Numbered from the stretch's first letter, positions 25,269-33,594 are shown. The stretch is DNA of 64,000 nucleotides from Aeromicrobium sp. Leaf245 (GCF_942548115.1 NZ_OW824151.1:2728001-2792000); one strand, 5' to 3'. A program made the numbers and translations. The notes: generated by a model from the sequence alone, not told the origin.

Positions 25269-25297
25269 TTGACGTCGATACGTTATCGATATATCGT
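25269..25297 (+). promoter_or_regulatory. promoter with embedded operator palindrome for padR gene
   Basis: TTGACG (25269-25274), 17 bases, TATCGT (25292-25297): a near-ideal housekeeping promoter. The perfect palindrome CGATATATCG (25287-25296) overlaps the -10, and the local A/T richness stands out from the GC-rich surroundings. PadR regulators typically bind such AT-rich palindromes, so autorepression is likely. Confidence 0.65.
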
Positions 25298-25360
25298 TGA
25301 CCTATCACCAACCGATCGGCCCGTGATCCGGCGTCGATCGAACGACCGAGGAGGCTTCCC

Positions 25361-25966
25361 ATGAGGAACCACGATCACCACCACAGCCCCGACCGCCGCC
25401 GTGAAGATCCGCGGGACCGGCGTCGGGGTCGCCGCGGCCCCGGACCCGACTGGAGCCTGGGCGGCCCGCCACCCTTCGGCGCCGACCCGTCCACGGACGG
25501 GCCCGGACGCCGGGGCCGACGCCAGCGAGGCGGCGACGTCCGCGCCGCCGTGCTGCTGCTCCTGGACGAGCAGCCACGCCACGGCTACGACCTCATCACC
25601 GAGATCGGCGCCAGGAGCGACGGGAGCTGGACACCCAGCCCCGGCTCCGTCTACCCGGTGCTCCAGCAGCTGGAGGACGAGGGTCTCATCGAGATCGAGA
25701 AGGTCGACGGTCGCAAGACCGCGAGCCTGACCGAGACCGGACGGGCCCACGTCGAGGAGCACCGCACTCGGCTCGGCACTCCCTGGGAGGTCCGAGGAGG
25801 ACGCCCGCAGGCAGCGCGCGAGCTGCGCGAGTCGCTCGGCAGCTTCATGGCCGCGTGGCAGCAGGTCGTCCGCACGGGCGACGCCGCACAGCACCAGAGG
25901 ACGATCGCGGTCGTCGACGACGCCCGCAAGGCGCTCTACCGCGTCCTCGCCGACGACGATGCCTGA
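25361..25966 (+). CDS. PadR family transcriptional regulator
   Basis: A 201-residue protein. The first ~65 residues are disordered and rich in His, Arg, Pro and Gly (MRNHDHHHSPDRRRED...). The winged-helix domain follows with AAVLLLLDEQPRHGYDLITEIG, WTPSPGSVYPVLQQLEDEGLIE and RKTASLTETGRAHVEEHR, all PadR hallmarks; a C-terminal helix (~155-200) would dimerise. GAGGAGG-like sequence precedes the ATG. The strong promoter overlapping an AT palindrome points to autoregulation. The regulated partner is not evident; the next gene encodes a ribosome-rescue hydrolase and overlaps by 8 nt. Confidence 0.92.
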   Translation: MRNHDHHHSPDRRREDPRDRRRGRRGPGPDWSLGGPPPFGADPSTDGPGRRGRRQRGGDVRAAVLLLLDEQPRHGYDLITEIGARSDGSWTPSPGSVYPVLQQLEDEGLIEIEKVDGRKTASLTETGRAHVEEHRTRLGTPWEVRGGRPQAARELRESLGSFMAAWQQVVRTGDAAQHQRTIAVVDDARKALYRVLADDDA

Positions 25967-26393
25967 GCACGCCCCGGGCCGTCACGACCGGTTCCGGGTA
26001 CCCGACGACGAGCTGCGCTGGAGGTTCAGCCGTTCGTCGGGACCCGGTGGTCAGCACGTCAACACCAGCGACACCCGTGTCGAGGTCAGCTGGGACCTCG
26101 CCTCCAGCTCGGCGCTGTCGGCCACCCAACGCGCCCAGGCGCTCGAGCGGCTGCGCACGCGCCTCGTCGACGGCACGCTGACGATCGCCTCGTCGCAGTA
26201 CCGCTCGCAGCACCGCAACCGCGAAGCCGCTCGCGTACGGCTGGAGCAGGTCGTGGCCGCCGCGATCGTCCCTCCACGCCCCCGCCGCGCCACGCGGCCG
26301 ACCCGCGGCTCGCAGCAACGCCGCATCGACGCGAAGAAGCGCCGGGGCGACGTCAAGCGCGCACGCCGTCGCCCCGGGCCGAGCGACGGCTGA
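25959..26393 (+). CDS. arfB: alternative ribosome-rescue peptidyl-tRNA hydrolase ArfB
   Basis: A 144-residue release-factor-like protein lacking codon-recognition domains. The catalytic GGQ motif is in SSGPGGQHVNTSDTRVEV, and the C-terminal tail is strongly basic (RRIDAKKRRGDVKRARRRPG), as needed to enter the empty mRNA channel of stalled ribosomes. Size and order match ArfB/YaeJ. It overlaps the padR gene by 8 nt, so the two are translationally linked. Confidence 0.92.
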   Translation: MPEHAPGRHDRFRVPDDELRWRFSRSSGPGGQHVNTSDTRVEVSWDLASSSALSATQRAQALERLRTRLVDGTLTIASSQYRSQHRNREAARVRLEQVVAAAIVPPRPRRATRPTRGSQQRRIDAKKRRGDVKRARRRPGPSDG

Positions 26394-26400
26394 GGCGTCC

Positions 26401-26415
26401 CGCCCCGGCGGGGCG
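26401..26415. terminator. short hairpin between arfB and a convergent gene
   Basis: CGCCCC, GGC loop, GGGGCG. A compact GC stem located between the two convergent stop codons (26393 and 26420). It has no U-tract, so function is tentative. Confidence 0.4.
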
Positions 26416-26419
26416 TCCG

Positions 26420-26707
26420 TCAGTCCGGCTTCTCGACGTCGGCCTCGTGCGTGGCACCCGCGCCCGGGGGCGTCTCGGTCTCGCCGTCCTCGTCGCCGCT
26501 GTCCGCCGACTCGTCCGCGTCGCCCTCCCGATCGGGATCGGCACCGTCGACACCCTTGACCCCCTCGGGCTGGTCGACCTCCGGCGGGGAGGGCACGTCG
26601 GGGGCCAGCGACCCCTCCGAGGGCTCCGGGACGTCGGGACCGGGCGGGTCGTTCGGCACTCCGGGGTCGTCGGCGTCGACCTCACGGCCTGGCTGGTGCT
26701 CGCTCAT
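26420..26707 (-). CDS. hypothetical acidic, disordered protein
   Basis: A 95-residue protein starting MSEHQPGREVDADDPG, with ATG 26707 preceded by GGAGG. It is made almost entirely of Asp, Glu, Pro, Gly and Ser and has no hydrophobic core, so it is predicted to be intrinsically disordered. I know no family. It is downstream of fic on the same strand but separated by a hairpin. Confidence 0.6.
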   Translation of the reverse strand: MSEHQPGREVDADDPGVPNDPPGPDVPEPSEGSLAPDVPSPPEVDQPEGVKGVDGADPDREGDADESADSGDEDGETETPPGAGATHEADVEKPD

Positions 26708-26750
26708 GCGTACCTCCGTCGTCGGGTCGTGCGTCCGGATGCGCCACGGA

Positions 26751-26769
26751 CCCGGCCGTCGAGGCCGGG
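26751..26769 (-). terminator. hairpin downstream of fic
   Basis: CCCGGCC, 5-nt loop, GGCCGGG, 54 nt beyond the fic stop codon. Probably separates fic from the acidic small gene; no U-tract is present. Confidence 0.45.
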
Positions 26770-26822
26770 CGGCACCCGTCCGTCCATCCTGACCGCTCAG
26801 CGCGCCGCACGCGACCGGAGGC

Positions 26823-28061
26823 TCAGCGGTCGCGCAGACGGCTGACGGCCACGATCCGGTCGTTGAGGTCGGTGAGCTCGTCGAGGATGTCCCGAGCCGA
26901 CCACACCCGGTCCGCACCGCGGCCCGAGACGCGGTCCGTCACCCCTCTGCTCGCAGGCACCAGGACGTCGGCGGCGCGCAGCACGTCCACGGCGGCGGCG
27001 CTCTCCTCGAGGTCGAGGTCGAGCCGCTCGGCCAGCTCGGTCACGGTGACGGTGGGGAACTCCGGCAGCGAGACGAGGACCCGGTGCACGGGCGAGCCGC
27101 GGCGCACCGGACCGAGCCGCTGGTCCCAGTCCTGGCGGATCTCGTGGAGCGCGGTCGCCGTGCGCCGGCTCTCGTGGGTCGCCACGATGACGGCACCGGT
27201 GAGCATCGCGATGATCGGGCGCGCCTGCCCCTCGCGGTAGTCGCCGAGCGCGTCGAAGTACTTCTCGCGATGGGCGACGAGCGCCGACGCGATCGGCACG
27301 GTGAGGTGCGTCGTGACGCGTCGGCGGCGCAGCACAGCGTGGATCAGGGTGCGACCGATGCGTCCGTTGCCGTCCACGAACGGGTGGATCGACTCGAACT
27401 GGGCGTGCGCGACGGCGGCCTGCACGAGCACGGGGACGTCGTCGCGATTGGCGAACGCGAACAGGTCCTCCAGCAGCTCCGGCACGAGTGCAGGGGGTGG
27501 AGGCACGTAGAGCGCGTTGCGCGGCGTGTAGTCGCTGCCGCCGATCCAGTTCTGCACCGTGCGGAAGCGACCGGCGTTGTGCTGCTGGTCGATGCTGCGC
27601 CGGAACAGGACGGCGTGGGCGTCCTGCATGGACCGCTGTCCCAGCACGCCGCTCACCTCGGCCTGCGTGATGATGCCGGTGAGGGCGTCGGTGGCAGCCG
27701 CCATCGACACGGCGGAGGCGCTGGAGCGCGCGCCGAGCACGGCCTTGCCGTAGTCGGCCAGGCTGGCCTCGATGTTCTCGATCTTGGAGGACGCGACCGA
27801 CTCCGTGCGCAGCAGCAGCCGGTTGAGCGCCCTCAGGCGACGCCCGTGGCTGCCGTCGAGCTGGCGCAGGCCCGCCAGGGCGTTGGCCATCGACGAGGCG
27901 AGCGGCCGGTCCGCGTCGTAGTCCGCCCCAGCGATCCGCGGGGGCTCACGCACCTCGATCTCGCGCAGGAGGCGGTCCGCCCGTGGCCCACGCTCGACCT
28001 GCTGGCGCCACGGCACCACCACCCGTGCGTGCGGCTCCCAGTCCGGCTCGGCCTCGTCCAC
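26823..28061 (-). CDS. Fic family protein with C-terminal winged helix (class II)
   Basis: A 412-residue Fic protein from GTG 28061. The catalytic motif HPFVDGNGRIGR (about 226-237) is complete, so AMP transfer (or removal) from ATP to a protein target is expected. An N-terminal inhibitory motif SSKIEN (about 91-96) matches S/TxxxEG/N of class II Fic proteins. The C-terminal VTVTELAERLDLDLEESAAAV segment looks like a winged helix that could bind DNA. ATG 28145 is an upstream alternative, but it would lie inside an operator-like repeat, so I prefer the GTG. It is divergent from a 99-residue unknown gene. Confidence 0.88.
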   Translation of the reverse strand: MDEAEPDWEPHARVVVPWRQQVERGPRADRLLREIEVREPPRIAGADYDADRPLASSMANALAGLRQLDGSHGRRLRALNRLLLRTESVASSKIENIEASLADYGKAVLGARSSASAVSMAAATDALTGIITQAEVSGVLGQRSMQDAHAVLFRRSIDQQHNAGRFRTVQNWIGGSDYTPRNALYVPPPPALVPELLEDLFAFANRDDVPVLVQAAVAHAQFESIHPFVDGNGRIGRTLIHAVLRRRRVTTHLTVPIASALVAHREKYFDALGDYREGQARPIIAMLTGAVIVATHESRRTATALHEIRQDWDQRLGPVRRGSPVHRVLVSLPEFPTVTVTELAERLDLDLEESAAAVDVLRAADVLVPASRGVTDRVSGRGADRVWSARDILDELTDLNDRIVAVSRLRDR

Positions 28062-28132
28062 ACCCCCAGTCTCCCAAGGCCGCCTCCCACCGGGGTCCAT
28101 CGGGTCGATGACGCCGCACCACGCACAGGTCC

Positions 28133-28170
28133 TGAACTTGTTCATCTCGGCGTGCGACTGAACAAGTTCT
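28133..28170. promoter_or_regulatory. paired operator-like inverted repeat between fic and a small gene
   Basis: TGAACTTGTTCA (28133-28144) and TGAACAAGTTC (28159-28169) are inverted copies; each is itself a TGAAC-N2-GTTCA palindrome. Centres are 26 bp apart. TACTTT at 28175-28180 could be the -10 for the rightward gene, so the right site would cover its -35. A natural binding site for a dimeric repressor, possibly the winged helix of the Fic protein itself. Confidence 0.55.
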
Positions 28171-28219
28171 GTCCTACTTTGGGAGTCCCTTCCCGATCAG
28201 ACCCCAGGAGCACACGATC

Positions 28220-28519
28220 ATGTCGAGCGCGGACGCCCTCACCGCCACCGTCACCTTCCACCTCGTCCGAGACGCCGCCGCCCTGCGCGCCGTCGTCGAG
28301 GCGATCGGCGCACTCGACCGACCGGGCCTGCGGGCGCTCGGCAGCACGACGGGGCACGGCCACGTCGTCGCGATCGAGTCCGACAACCTGGCCGACGCCA
28401 TCCGTGGCCGCGGCATCGTCCGGCTCGTCGATCCCCGGTCCCGACGGCTCGACCACGCCCAGCCCGAGGTCCTGGACGGGCGCGGCGCCGCGCCCATCGC
28501 CGCCGGCCTCGCCGGCTGA
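28220..28519 (+). CDS. hypothetical protein divergent from fic
   Basis: A 99-residue soluble protein starting MSSADALTATVTFHLVRDAAALR. It has an alpha/beta feel with VTFHLV, LRALGSTTGHGHVVAIES and IVRLVDPRSRRLDHAQPEVL; no motif that I recognise. AGGAG precedes the ATG at moderate spacing. The shared operator-like repeat suggests co-regulation with, or as the target of, the divergent Fic protein. Function unknown. Confidence 0.6.
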   Translation: MSSADALTATVTFHLVRDAAALRAVVEAIGALDRPGLRALGSTTGHGHVVAIESDNLADAIRGRGIVRLVDPRSRRLDHAQPEVLDGRGAAPIAAGLAG

Positions 28520-28564
28520 CCTCCCTACTCGCCGAGCGAGCCTCGCGGGCGGCATCATCGGGAC

Positions 28565-29059
28565 ATGGACCTCGACGTCGCCTCCGCCCTGCTCCGCGCC
28601 ACCCTCGGCGCCGTCTTCGTCGCGCACGGCTGGAACCACGGCTTCGGACCCGGCGGGCTGGACGGCACCGCCGGCTGGTTCGACAGCATCGGCCTGCGTC
28701 CGCCGCGCGTGCAGGCCGCCGTGTCGAGCTACCTGGAGATCGCCGTCGGGCTCGCCCTGCTCGCCGGCCTGGCCACCCCCTTCGCGGCGGCCGCCGGCGT
28801 CGGGATCATGACGACGGCGTTCGTCACGGTGCACCGCCGGAACGGCTTCTTCATCATCAAGGAGGGGTACGAGTACGTGCTGCTCGTCGCCGTGGCGCTC
28901 ACGGCGCTCGCCACGCTCGGGCCGGGCCGGTGGTCGGTCGACCACGCCGTCGGCACCGTGGCCGACGGCTGGCCGATCGGGCTGGCCGTCCTCGGCGTGG
29001 GGATCGCCGGCAGCGCCGCGATGCTCGCGGTGTGCTGGCGACCACCCGCCGCCGGCTGA
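28565..29059 (+). CDS. DoxX family membrane protein
   Basis: A 164-residue protein with four hydrophobic segments, opening MDLDVASALLRATLGAVFVAHGWNHGFGPGG, with YLEIAVGLALLAGLATPFAA and TTAFVTVHRRNGFFIIKEGYEY. These fit the DoxX family (the R/K-GYEY region is common in them). CATCAT lies exactly 6 nt before the ATG, fitting a leaderless start. It is the second DoxX gene in the window (see 20349) but is a different subtype. Role unknown. Confidence 0.85.
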   Translation: MDLDVASALLRATLGAVFVAHGWNHGFGPGGLDGTAGWFDSIGLRPPRVQAAVSSYLEIAVGLALLAGLATPFAAAAGVGIMTTAFVTVHRRNGFFIIKEGYEYVLLVAVALTALATLGPGRWSVDHAVGTVADGWPIGLAVLGVGIAGSAAMLAVCWRPPAAG

Positions 29060-29075
29060 CGGGTGGTCTCGGGTG

Positions 29076-29090
29076 CCGGGTCGGACCCGG
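29076..29090. terminator. short hairpin between doxX and a convergent gene
   Basis: CCGGGT, CGG loop, ACCCGG between the convergent stop codons at 29059 and 29098. Weak but well placed. Confidence 0.4.
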
Positions 29091-29097
29091 AGCCGTA

Positions 29098-30102
29098 TCA
29101 GGCGGGCGTGAGGCTGAGCTCGCGCCGGCCGTCCCACACCGGGGCCGCCAGCGCCTCGTCGTACTCGGCCCGCAGCTGCTCCACGAGCGCGGACACCGAC
29201 TGGCGCCGACCGATGGCGCCGATGCCCTGGCCCGAGCCCCAGATGTCGCGCCAGGCCTTGGCCTTGGGCTGGCTGTCGTCGCCCCCGGTCCCGAAGTCCA
29301 TCGCCGACGGGTCGGACTCCGGGAGCGCGTCGGGGTCGAGCCCCGCCGCGACGATGCTGCCGCGCAGGTAGTTGCCGTGGACTCCGGTGAAGAGGTTGCT
29401 GTAGACGATGTCGGCCGCCGAGGAGCCCACGATCATGTCCTTATACTCCTGGGCCGCGTTCGCCTCGTCGGTGGACAGGAACGCACTGCCCACGTAGGCG
29501 AGGTCGGCGCCGGCGACCTGGGCCGCCAGGATCGAGCGTCCGTGGGCGATCGCGCCGGACAGCAGCACGGGTCCGTCGAACCACTGCCGGATCTCGCGGA
29601 CGAGCGCGAAGGGCGACTGCGTCCCGGCGTGGCCACCGGCCCCCGCGGCCACGGCGATGAGGCCGTCCGCCCCCTTCTCGATCGCCTTGTGCGCGAAGCG
29701 GTCGTTGATGACGTCGTGCAGCACGATGCCGCCGTAGGAGTGGATCGCCTCGTTGACGTCCTCACGAGCGCCGAGCGAGGTGATGACGATCGGCACCTGG
29801 TGGTCCACGCACTGCTGCAGGTCGTGGTCGAGCCGGTCGTTCGACCGGTGCACGATCTGGTTCACGGCGAACGGCGCGACCGGCCGGTCGGGGTGCGCGG
29901 CCGCGAACGCGTCGTTCTGCTCGTTGATCTGGCTGAGCCAGTCGGTCAGCAGCGACGCCGGGCGCGCGTTGAGCGCGGGGAACGAGCCGATCACGCCGGA
30001 GGTGCACTGGGCGACCACCATCTCCGGGCCCGACACGATGAACATCGGGGAGGCCACGACAGGAAGGGCCAGGGGTCGGCGCAGGATCTCGGGCAGGGCC
30101 AC
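29098..30102 (-). CDS. nitronate monooxygenase family flavoprotein
   Basis: A 334-residue TIM-barrel flavoenzyme of the nitronate monooxygenase/2-nitropropane dioxygenase family. Landmarks are LPVVASPMFIVSGPEMVVAQCTSG, ADGLIAVAAGAGGHAGTQSPF with the FMN-phosphate loop GAGGHAG, and GADLAYVGSAFLSTDEA. These oxidise alkyl nitronates such as propionate 3-nitronate using FMN. I chose GTG 30102 because GAGGAG lies 7 nt upstream. A 22-bp inverted repeat is located upstream and probably controls it. It is divergent from an NTF2-like gene. Confidence 0.88.
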   Translation of the reverse strand: MALPEILRRPLALPVVASPMFIVSGPEMVVAQCTSGVIGSFPALNARPASLLTDWLSQINEQNDAFAAAHPDRPVAPFAVNQIVHRSNDRLDHDLQQCVDHQVPIVITSLGAREDVNEAIHSYGGIVLHDVINDRFAHKAIEKGADGLIAVAAGAGGHAGTQSPFALVREIRQWFDGPVLLSGAIAHGRSILAAQVAGADLAYVGSAFLSTDEANAAQEYKDMIVGSSAADIVYSNLFTGVHGNYLRGSIVAAGLDPDALPESDPSAMDFGTGGDDSQPKAKAWRDIWGSGQGIGAIGRRQSVSALVEQLRAEYDEALAAPVWDGRRELSLTPA

Positions 30103-30157
30103 GGCGGGTCTCCTCGTTTCGTCCGGAGCGAGCATCGATCGGGTGATCGTCCCGCGT

Positions 30158-30179
30158 ACTATGCAACTCATTGCATAGT
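30158..30179. promoter_or_regulatory. operator-like perfect inverted repeat upstream of nitronate monooxygenase
   Basis: ACTATGCAA, 4-nt spacer CTCA, TTGCATAGT: 9-bp arms with no mismatch, lying 56 nt before the GTG and in the space shared with the divergent gene. The shape suits a TetR- or MarR-type repressor; no such gene is adjacent. Confidence 0.6.
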
Positions 30180-30264
30180 CTGGGCCACAGCCTAGCGTGG
30201 CTCCCGAGCCTCGTCATGCCGAGGTGAGGCAGACCACAGCGGCACCTCGACCACAGGAGGAACC

Positions 30265-30660
30265 ATGACCGACCCCCGTCCCGCCCCGGTCCGGGCCTGG
30301 CACGACATCGTGCGCACCCAGGACCTCGACCGGCTCGACGACCTGCTCGCCGACCACGTGGTGTTCCGCTCCCCCGCCGTGCACACGCCCCAGGAGGGAA
30401 AGGCGCTCACCACCGCCTACCTGACCGCGGCACTCCTCGTCCTCGGCCCGGGCCTCACCTACCACCGCGAGCTCGTCGGCGAGGACTCCGCGATGCTCGA
30501 GTTCACCACCGTGGTCGGCGGCAAGCAGGTGCACGGCATCGACCTGATGCGTTGGGACGGCGAGGGGCGACTCGTCGAGTTCACCGTGATGGTGCGTCCC
30601 CTGCAGGGCCTCACCGCCCTGGTGGAGGCGATGGGCGAGGCCCTGCAGCGTCGTTCCTAG
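30265..30660 (+). CDS. nuclear transport factor 2 (SnoaL)-like protein
   Basis: A 131-residue protein of the NTF2-like fold: it starts MTDPRPAPVRAWHDIVRTQDLDRLDDLLADHVVFRSPAV, and continues with TYHRELVGEDSAMLEFTTVVGGKQVHGIDLMRWDGEGRLVEF as landmarks of the cone-shaped sheet. Members are small isomerases, hydrolases or binding proteins; substrate unknown. AGGAGG precedes the ATG. Its TAG stop and the stop of the convergent MMPL gene share the palindrome CTAG, a 3-nt overlap. Confidence 0.8.
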   Translation: MTDPRPAPVRAWHDIVRTQDLDRLDDLLADHVVFRSPAVHTPQEGKALTTAYLTAALLVLGPGLTYHRELVGEDSAMLEFTTVVGGKQVHGIDLMRWDGEGRLVEFTVMVRPLQGLTALVEAMGEALQRRS

Positions 30661-32891
30661 CGCTGGGGCGCCGACTCCCGCTCGGCACGCAGCCGAGCCG
30701 TGAGGCCCTCCCCCTCGATGTCGAGGTTCGGCAGGCTGCGGTCCAACCAGCGAGGGAGCCACCACATCCGCCGACCGACGATCGACATGAGGGCCGGCAC
30801 CAGCAGCATCCGCACCAGGAACGCGTCCGCGAGCACCCCGATCGCGAGCGCGAAGCCGATGGTCTTGATGATCGGGTCCGACCCGCCGACGAAGCCGGCG
30901 AACACGCCGATCATGATCAGGGCCGCTGCCGTCACCACGCGAGCACTGTGCTGGAAGCCGACCACGACCGCCTCGCGCGCCTCGCGTCCGTGCACGTACT
31001 CCTCGCGCATCCGGGAGACGAGGAAGACCTCGTAGTCCATCGCCAGGCCGAACAGGATGCCCGTCAGCAGCAGCGGGAGGATGAAGACGACGGGCGCCTC
31101 GGTGTCCAGGCCGATGAGGCCCTGGAGCCAGCCCCACTGGAAGACCGCGACGGTCACGCCGAGCGAGATGCCGACCGATGCGAGGAAGCCCACCGTGGCC
31201 TTGAGCGGCACGAGCAGGGACCGGAACACGAGCACCAGCAGCAGGAACGCGAGACCGACCACCACCAGGAGGTAGGTGGGGAACGCATCGGCGAGGGTGT
31301 CGGCGATGTCGACGCCCGCGGCGGTCTGGCCCGTCACGTAGGCCTTCGCACCGGAGTCGCCCAGGTCGGTGAGCCTCTCGCGCAGGTCGGTCACCAGGTC
31401 CTTGGTGGCCTGGTCCGAGGGCCCGCTCTCGGGGACGACGGTGATCACGGCGAACTTGAGCTGCTTGAGCATGCCCTGGTACCGCGCCACGGCCTCCGGG
31501 TCGTCCGGGTCCGTCAGCGGAGGCACCACGGCGGCGACGTCCTTCTCCACCGAGCCGACGGCCGCGAGCGCCGTGTCGACCGCGGCGGTCGGGTCGGACG
31601 CCCACTGGGTGTCGACGACGACCGTGAGCGGCCCGTTCGCCCCGGCACCGAAGCTCTCGGAGATCCGGTCGTAGGCCTGGCGCGCCTCGGTGCTGCGCGG
31701 CTTCGTGCCGTCGTCGGGCAGGGCCAGCTGCATGGAGGCGACCGGCACCGAGAGCACGACGGCGGCGGCCAGACCGAGCACGAGGGCCGGCCAGCGGAAG
31801 CGGGTCACGAGCTCGACCCAGCGGCGGCCGTTGGTGCGGACGCCGTCGCTCTCGGTGTCGCGCTGCTTCAGACCGGGGATCCGCCCCGAGGTGACCCGAC
31901 GTCCCGCGAACGAGAGCAGGGCCGGGAGGAGGGTCAGGGCGATGAGCACCGCGAGGGCCACCGTGACGGCAGCCGCCAGACCCATCTGCGTGAGGAAGGA
32001 GATGCCGGTGATGGACAGACCGGTCAGCGCGATCACGACGGTGAGGCCGGCGAAGACCACCGCGGAGCCGGCAGTCCCGGTGGCGATCGCGGCCGCCTCC
32101 TCGTGACTGCGACCGGCCTGCACCTCGTGCTTGAACCGCGACATGATGAACAACGCGTAGTCGATCCCCACGGCCAGGCCGAGCATGCTCGCCAGTGCGG
32201 GGGTGACGGAGGACAGCTCGACGAAGCCGGACAGCGTCGTCACGCCCAGGAGTCCGATCCCCACACCGACGACCGCGGTGAGCAGCGGCATGCCGGCGGC
32301 CACGAGCGAGCCGAAGGTGATGAGCAGGACGACGAACGCGATCACGATGCCGACCGCCTCGGCGAGGTGCCCGCCGCTGGTGGTCACGCCGGTCGCGTCG
32401 CCACCCACCACGGTCGAGTACCCGGCGCCCTCCAGCGCCTCGGCGGCCTTCTGCAGCGCACCGCGGTCGGCGTCGGTGAGCTCACCGGCCTGGCGGTCGT
32501 AGGTCACCGTGGCGTACGCGGTACGACCGTCCTGGGAGACCGTTCCCGACGTGTAGGGCTCGGCCACCGCGGCCACGTGGTCGGTCTGGGCGACCTCGAG
32601 CGCGGAGGCGAACGCCTGCTTCGCGTCCGCGTCGGTCATCGATCCGCCCGAGGGAGCCTGCGCCACGATCCGCGCGATCGCGCCGTCGGTCGAGGCGTCG
32701 GGGCTGCGGTCCTTGATCAGGTCGAACGCACGACTGGACTCGGTGTTGGGCAGCTCGAAGGAGTTCGACGTCGGCCCCGAGAGGGTGAGGGCCCCCACGC
32801 CGCCGAGCGCGAGCAGCGTGACCCACACGCCGATCACCCGGAACCGTCGCCGGAAGCTCCACCGACCGAGCCGGTACAGGTGCCAGGCCAT
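30657..32891 (-). CDS. MMPL family RND exporter
   Basis: A 744-residue RND-superfamily exporter. It opens MAWHLYRLGRWSFRRRFRVIG and carries two copies of the arrangement one TM helix, large periplasmic loop, five TM helices. Conserved landmarks are AVGIDYALFIMSRF and GLAMDYEVFLVSRMREEY, each with the Asp-Tyr pair used for proton relay. MMPL proteins export lipids or small hydrophobic molecules; actII-3-like single-operon forms such as this often export drugs. ATG 32891 has GAGAGGGG upstream. A divergent TetR gene shares its promoter region and is the likely repressor. Confidence 0.93.
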   Translation of the reverse strand: MAWHLYRLGRWSFRRRFRVIGVWVTLLALGGVGALTLSGPTSNSFELPNTESSRAFDLIKDRSPDASTDGAIARIVAQAPSGGSMTDADAKQAFASALEVAQTDHVAAVAEPYTSGTVSQDGRTAYATVTYDRQAGELTDADRGALQKAAEALEGAGYSTVVGGDATGVTTSGGHLAEAVGIVIAFVVLLITFGSLVAAGMPLLTAVVGVGIGLLGVTTLSGFVELSSVTPALASMLGLAVGIDYALFIMSRFKHEVQAGRSHEEAAAIATGTAGSAVVFAGLTVVIALTGLSITGISFLTQMGLAAAVTVALAVLIALTLLPALLSFAGRRVTSGRIPGLKQRDTESDGVRTNGRRWVELVTRFRWPALVLGLAAAVVLSVPVASMQLALPDDGTKPRSTEARQAYDRISESFGAGANGPLTVVVDTQWASDPTAAVDTALAAVGSVEKDVAAVVPPLTDPDDPEAVARYQGMLKQLKFAVITVVPESGPSDQATKDLVTDLRERLTDLGDSGAKAYVTGQTAAGVDIADTLADAFPTYLLVVVGLAFLLLVLVFRSLLVPLKATVGFLASVGISLGVTVAVFQWGWLQGLIGLDTEAPVVFILPLLLTGILFGLAMDYEVFLVSRMREEYVHGREAREAVVVGFQHSARVVTAAALIMIGVFAGFVGGSDPIIKTIGFALAIGVLADAFLVRMLLVPALMSIVGRRMWWLPRWLDRSLPNLDIEGEGLTARLRAERESAPQR

Positions 32892-32982
32892 GAGCGCCCC
32901 TCTCTCGGGCGGGGCCCGAAACCTCGTACTGAAAGTTTCTCCCATCTTCGCACGAACACCCGGTTCGGGCTATTCTCCTGCC

Positions 32983-33573
32983 ATGGGGCTGCGTGAGATG
33001 AATGCCACACGGACGCGAGAACTGCTCGCCGAGACCGCGATGGCCCTGTTCGTCGACCGCGGCTACGACGCCACGACCATGGAGGACGTCGCGCACGAGG
33101 CCGAGGTCGGCATCTCGACCGTGTACCGCTACTTCCCCTCGAAGGAGCAGCTCGCCACGGCGTTCCTCGGCGACCCCGGTCTCATGGCCGACGCGTTGGC
33201 CGCCCGTCCGGACGACGAGGACCCGGAGCTCTCGCTCGGCCACGCCCTCACGGCCTTCCTCGAGCACACTCGACGTGCCAACCGACACGCCGACCGGTTC
33301 CAGGAGCTCGTCGCCACCAACGCACGGGTCCGCGGGCGTGTCATGGAGTGGCTCGCGGAGTCCCAGGAGCGACTGTGCGAGGCGCTGGCCGCACGTCACG
33401 GGGTCGAACCCGACGACCTCGCCGTGGGCGCCACGGCCTGGCTCGCGATCTACGTGCTCCTCAAGACCGACGAGCAACCCGGGGACGGACGGACCGCGAG
33501 CGAGGTCGGACGCGACGTGATGCGGCGTCTGGCCGCAGGACCCCTTCGCGCACCGCTCGCCCCCGACGCCTGA
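32983..33573 (+). CDS. TetR family regulator, divergent from MMPL exporter
   Basis: A 196-residue TetR protein. The N-terminal HTH reads MNATRTRELLAETAMALFVDRGYDATTMEDVAHEAEVGISTVYRYFPSKEQL in overlapping landmarks, followed by a helical ligand domain. TATTCT lies exactly 6 nt before ATG 32983, a leaderless promoter. The palindrome GAAAGTTTC (32931-32939) between the two divergent genes is a possible operator but short. By position it probably represses the MMPL exporter and itself. Confidence 0.9.
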   Translation: MGLREMNATRTRELLAETAMALFVDRGYDATTMEDVAHEAEVGISTVYRYFPSKEQLATAFLGDPGLMADALAARPDDEDPELSLGHALTAFLEHTRRANRHADRFQELVATNARVRGRVMEWLAESQERLCEALAARHGVEPDDLAVGATAWLAIYVLLKTDEQPGDGRTASEVGRDVMRRLAAGPLRAPLAPDA

Positions 33574-33594
33574 CCGGTTTGGCACGATCGATCC

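Noticed and set aside
28133..28169. LexA/SOS box at the fic operator
   Set aside because: Actinobacterial SOS boxes are GAAC-N4-GTTC; here the spacing is only 2 nt.
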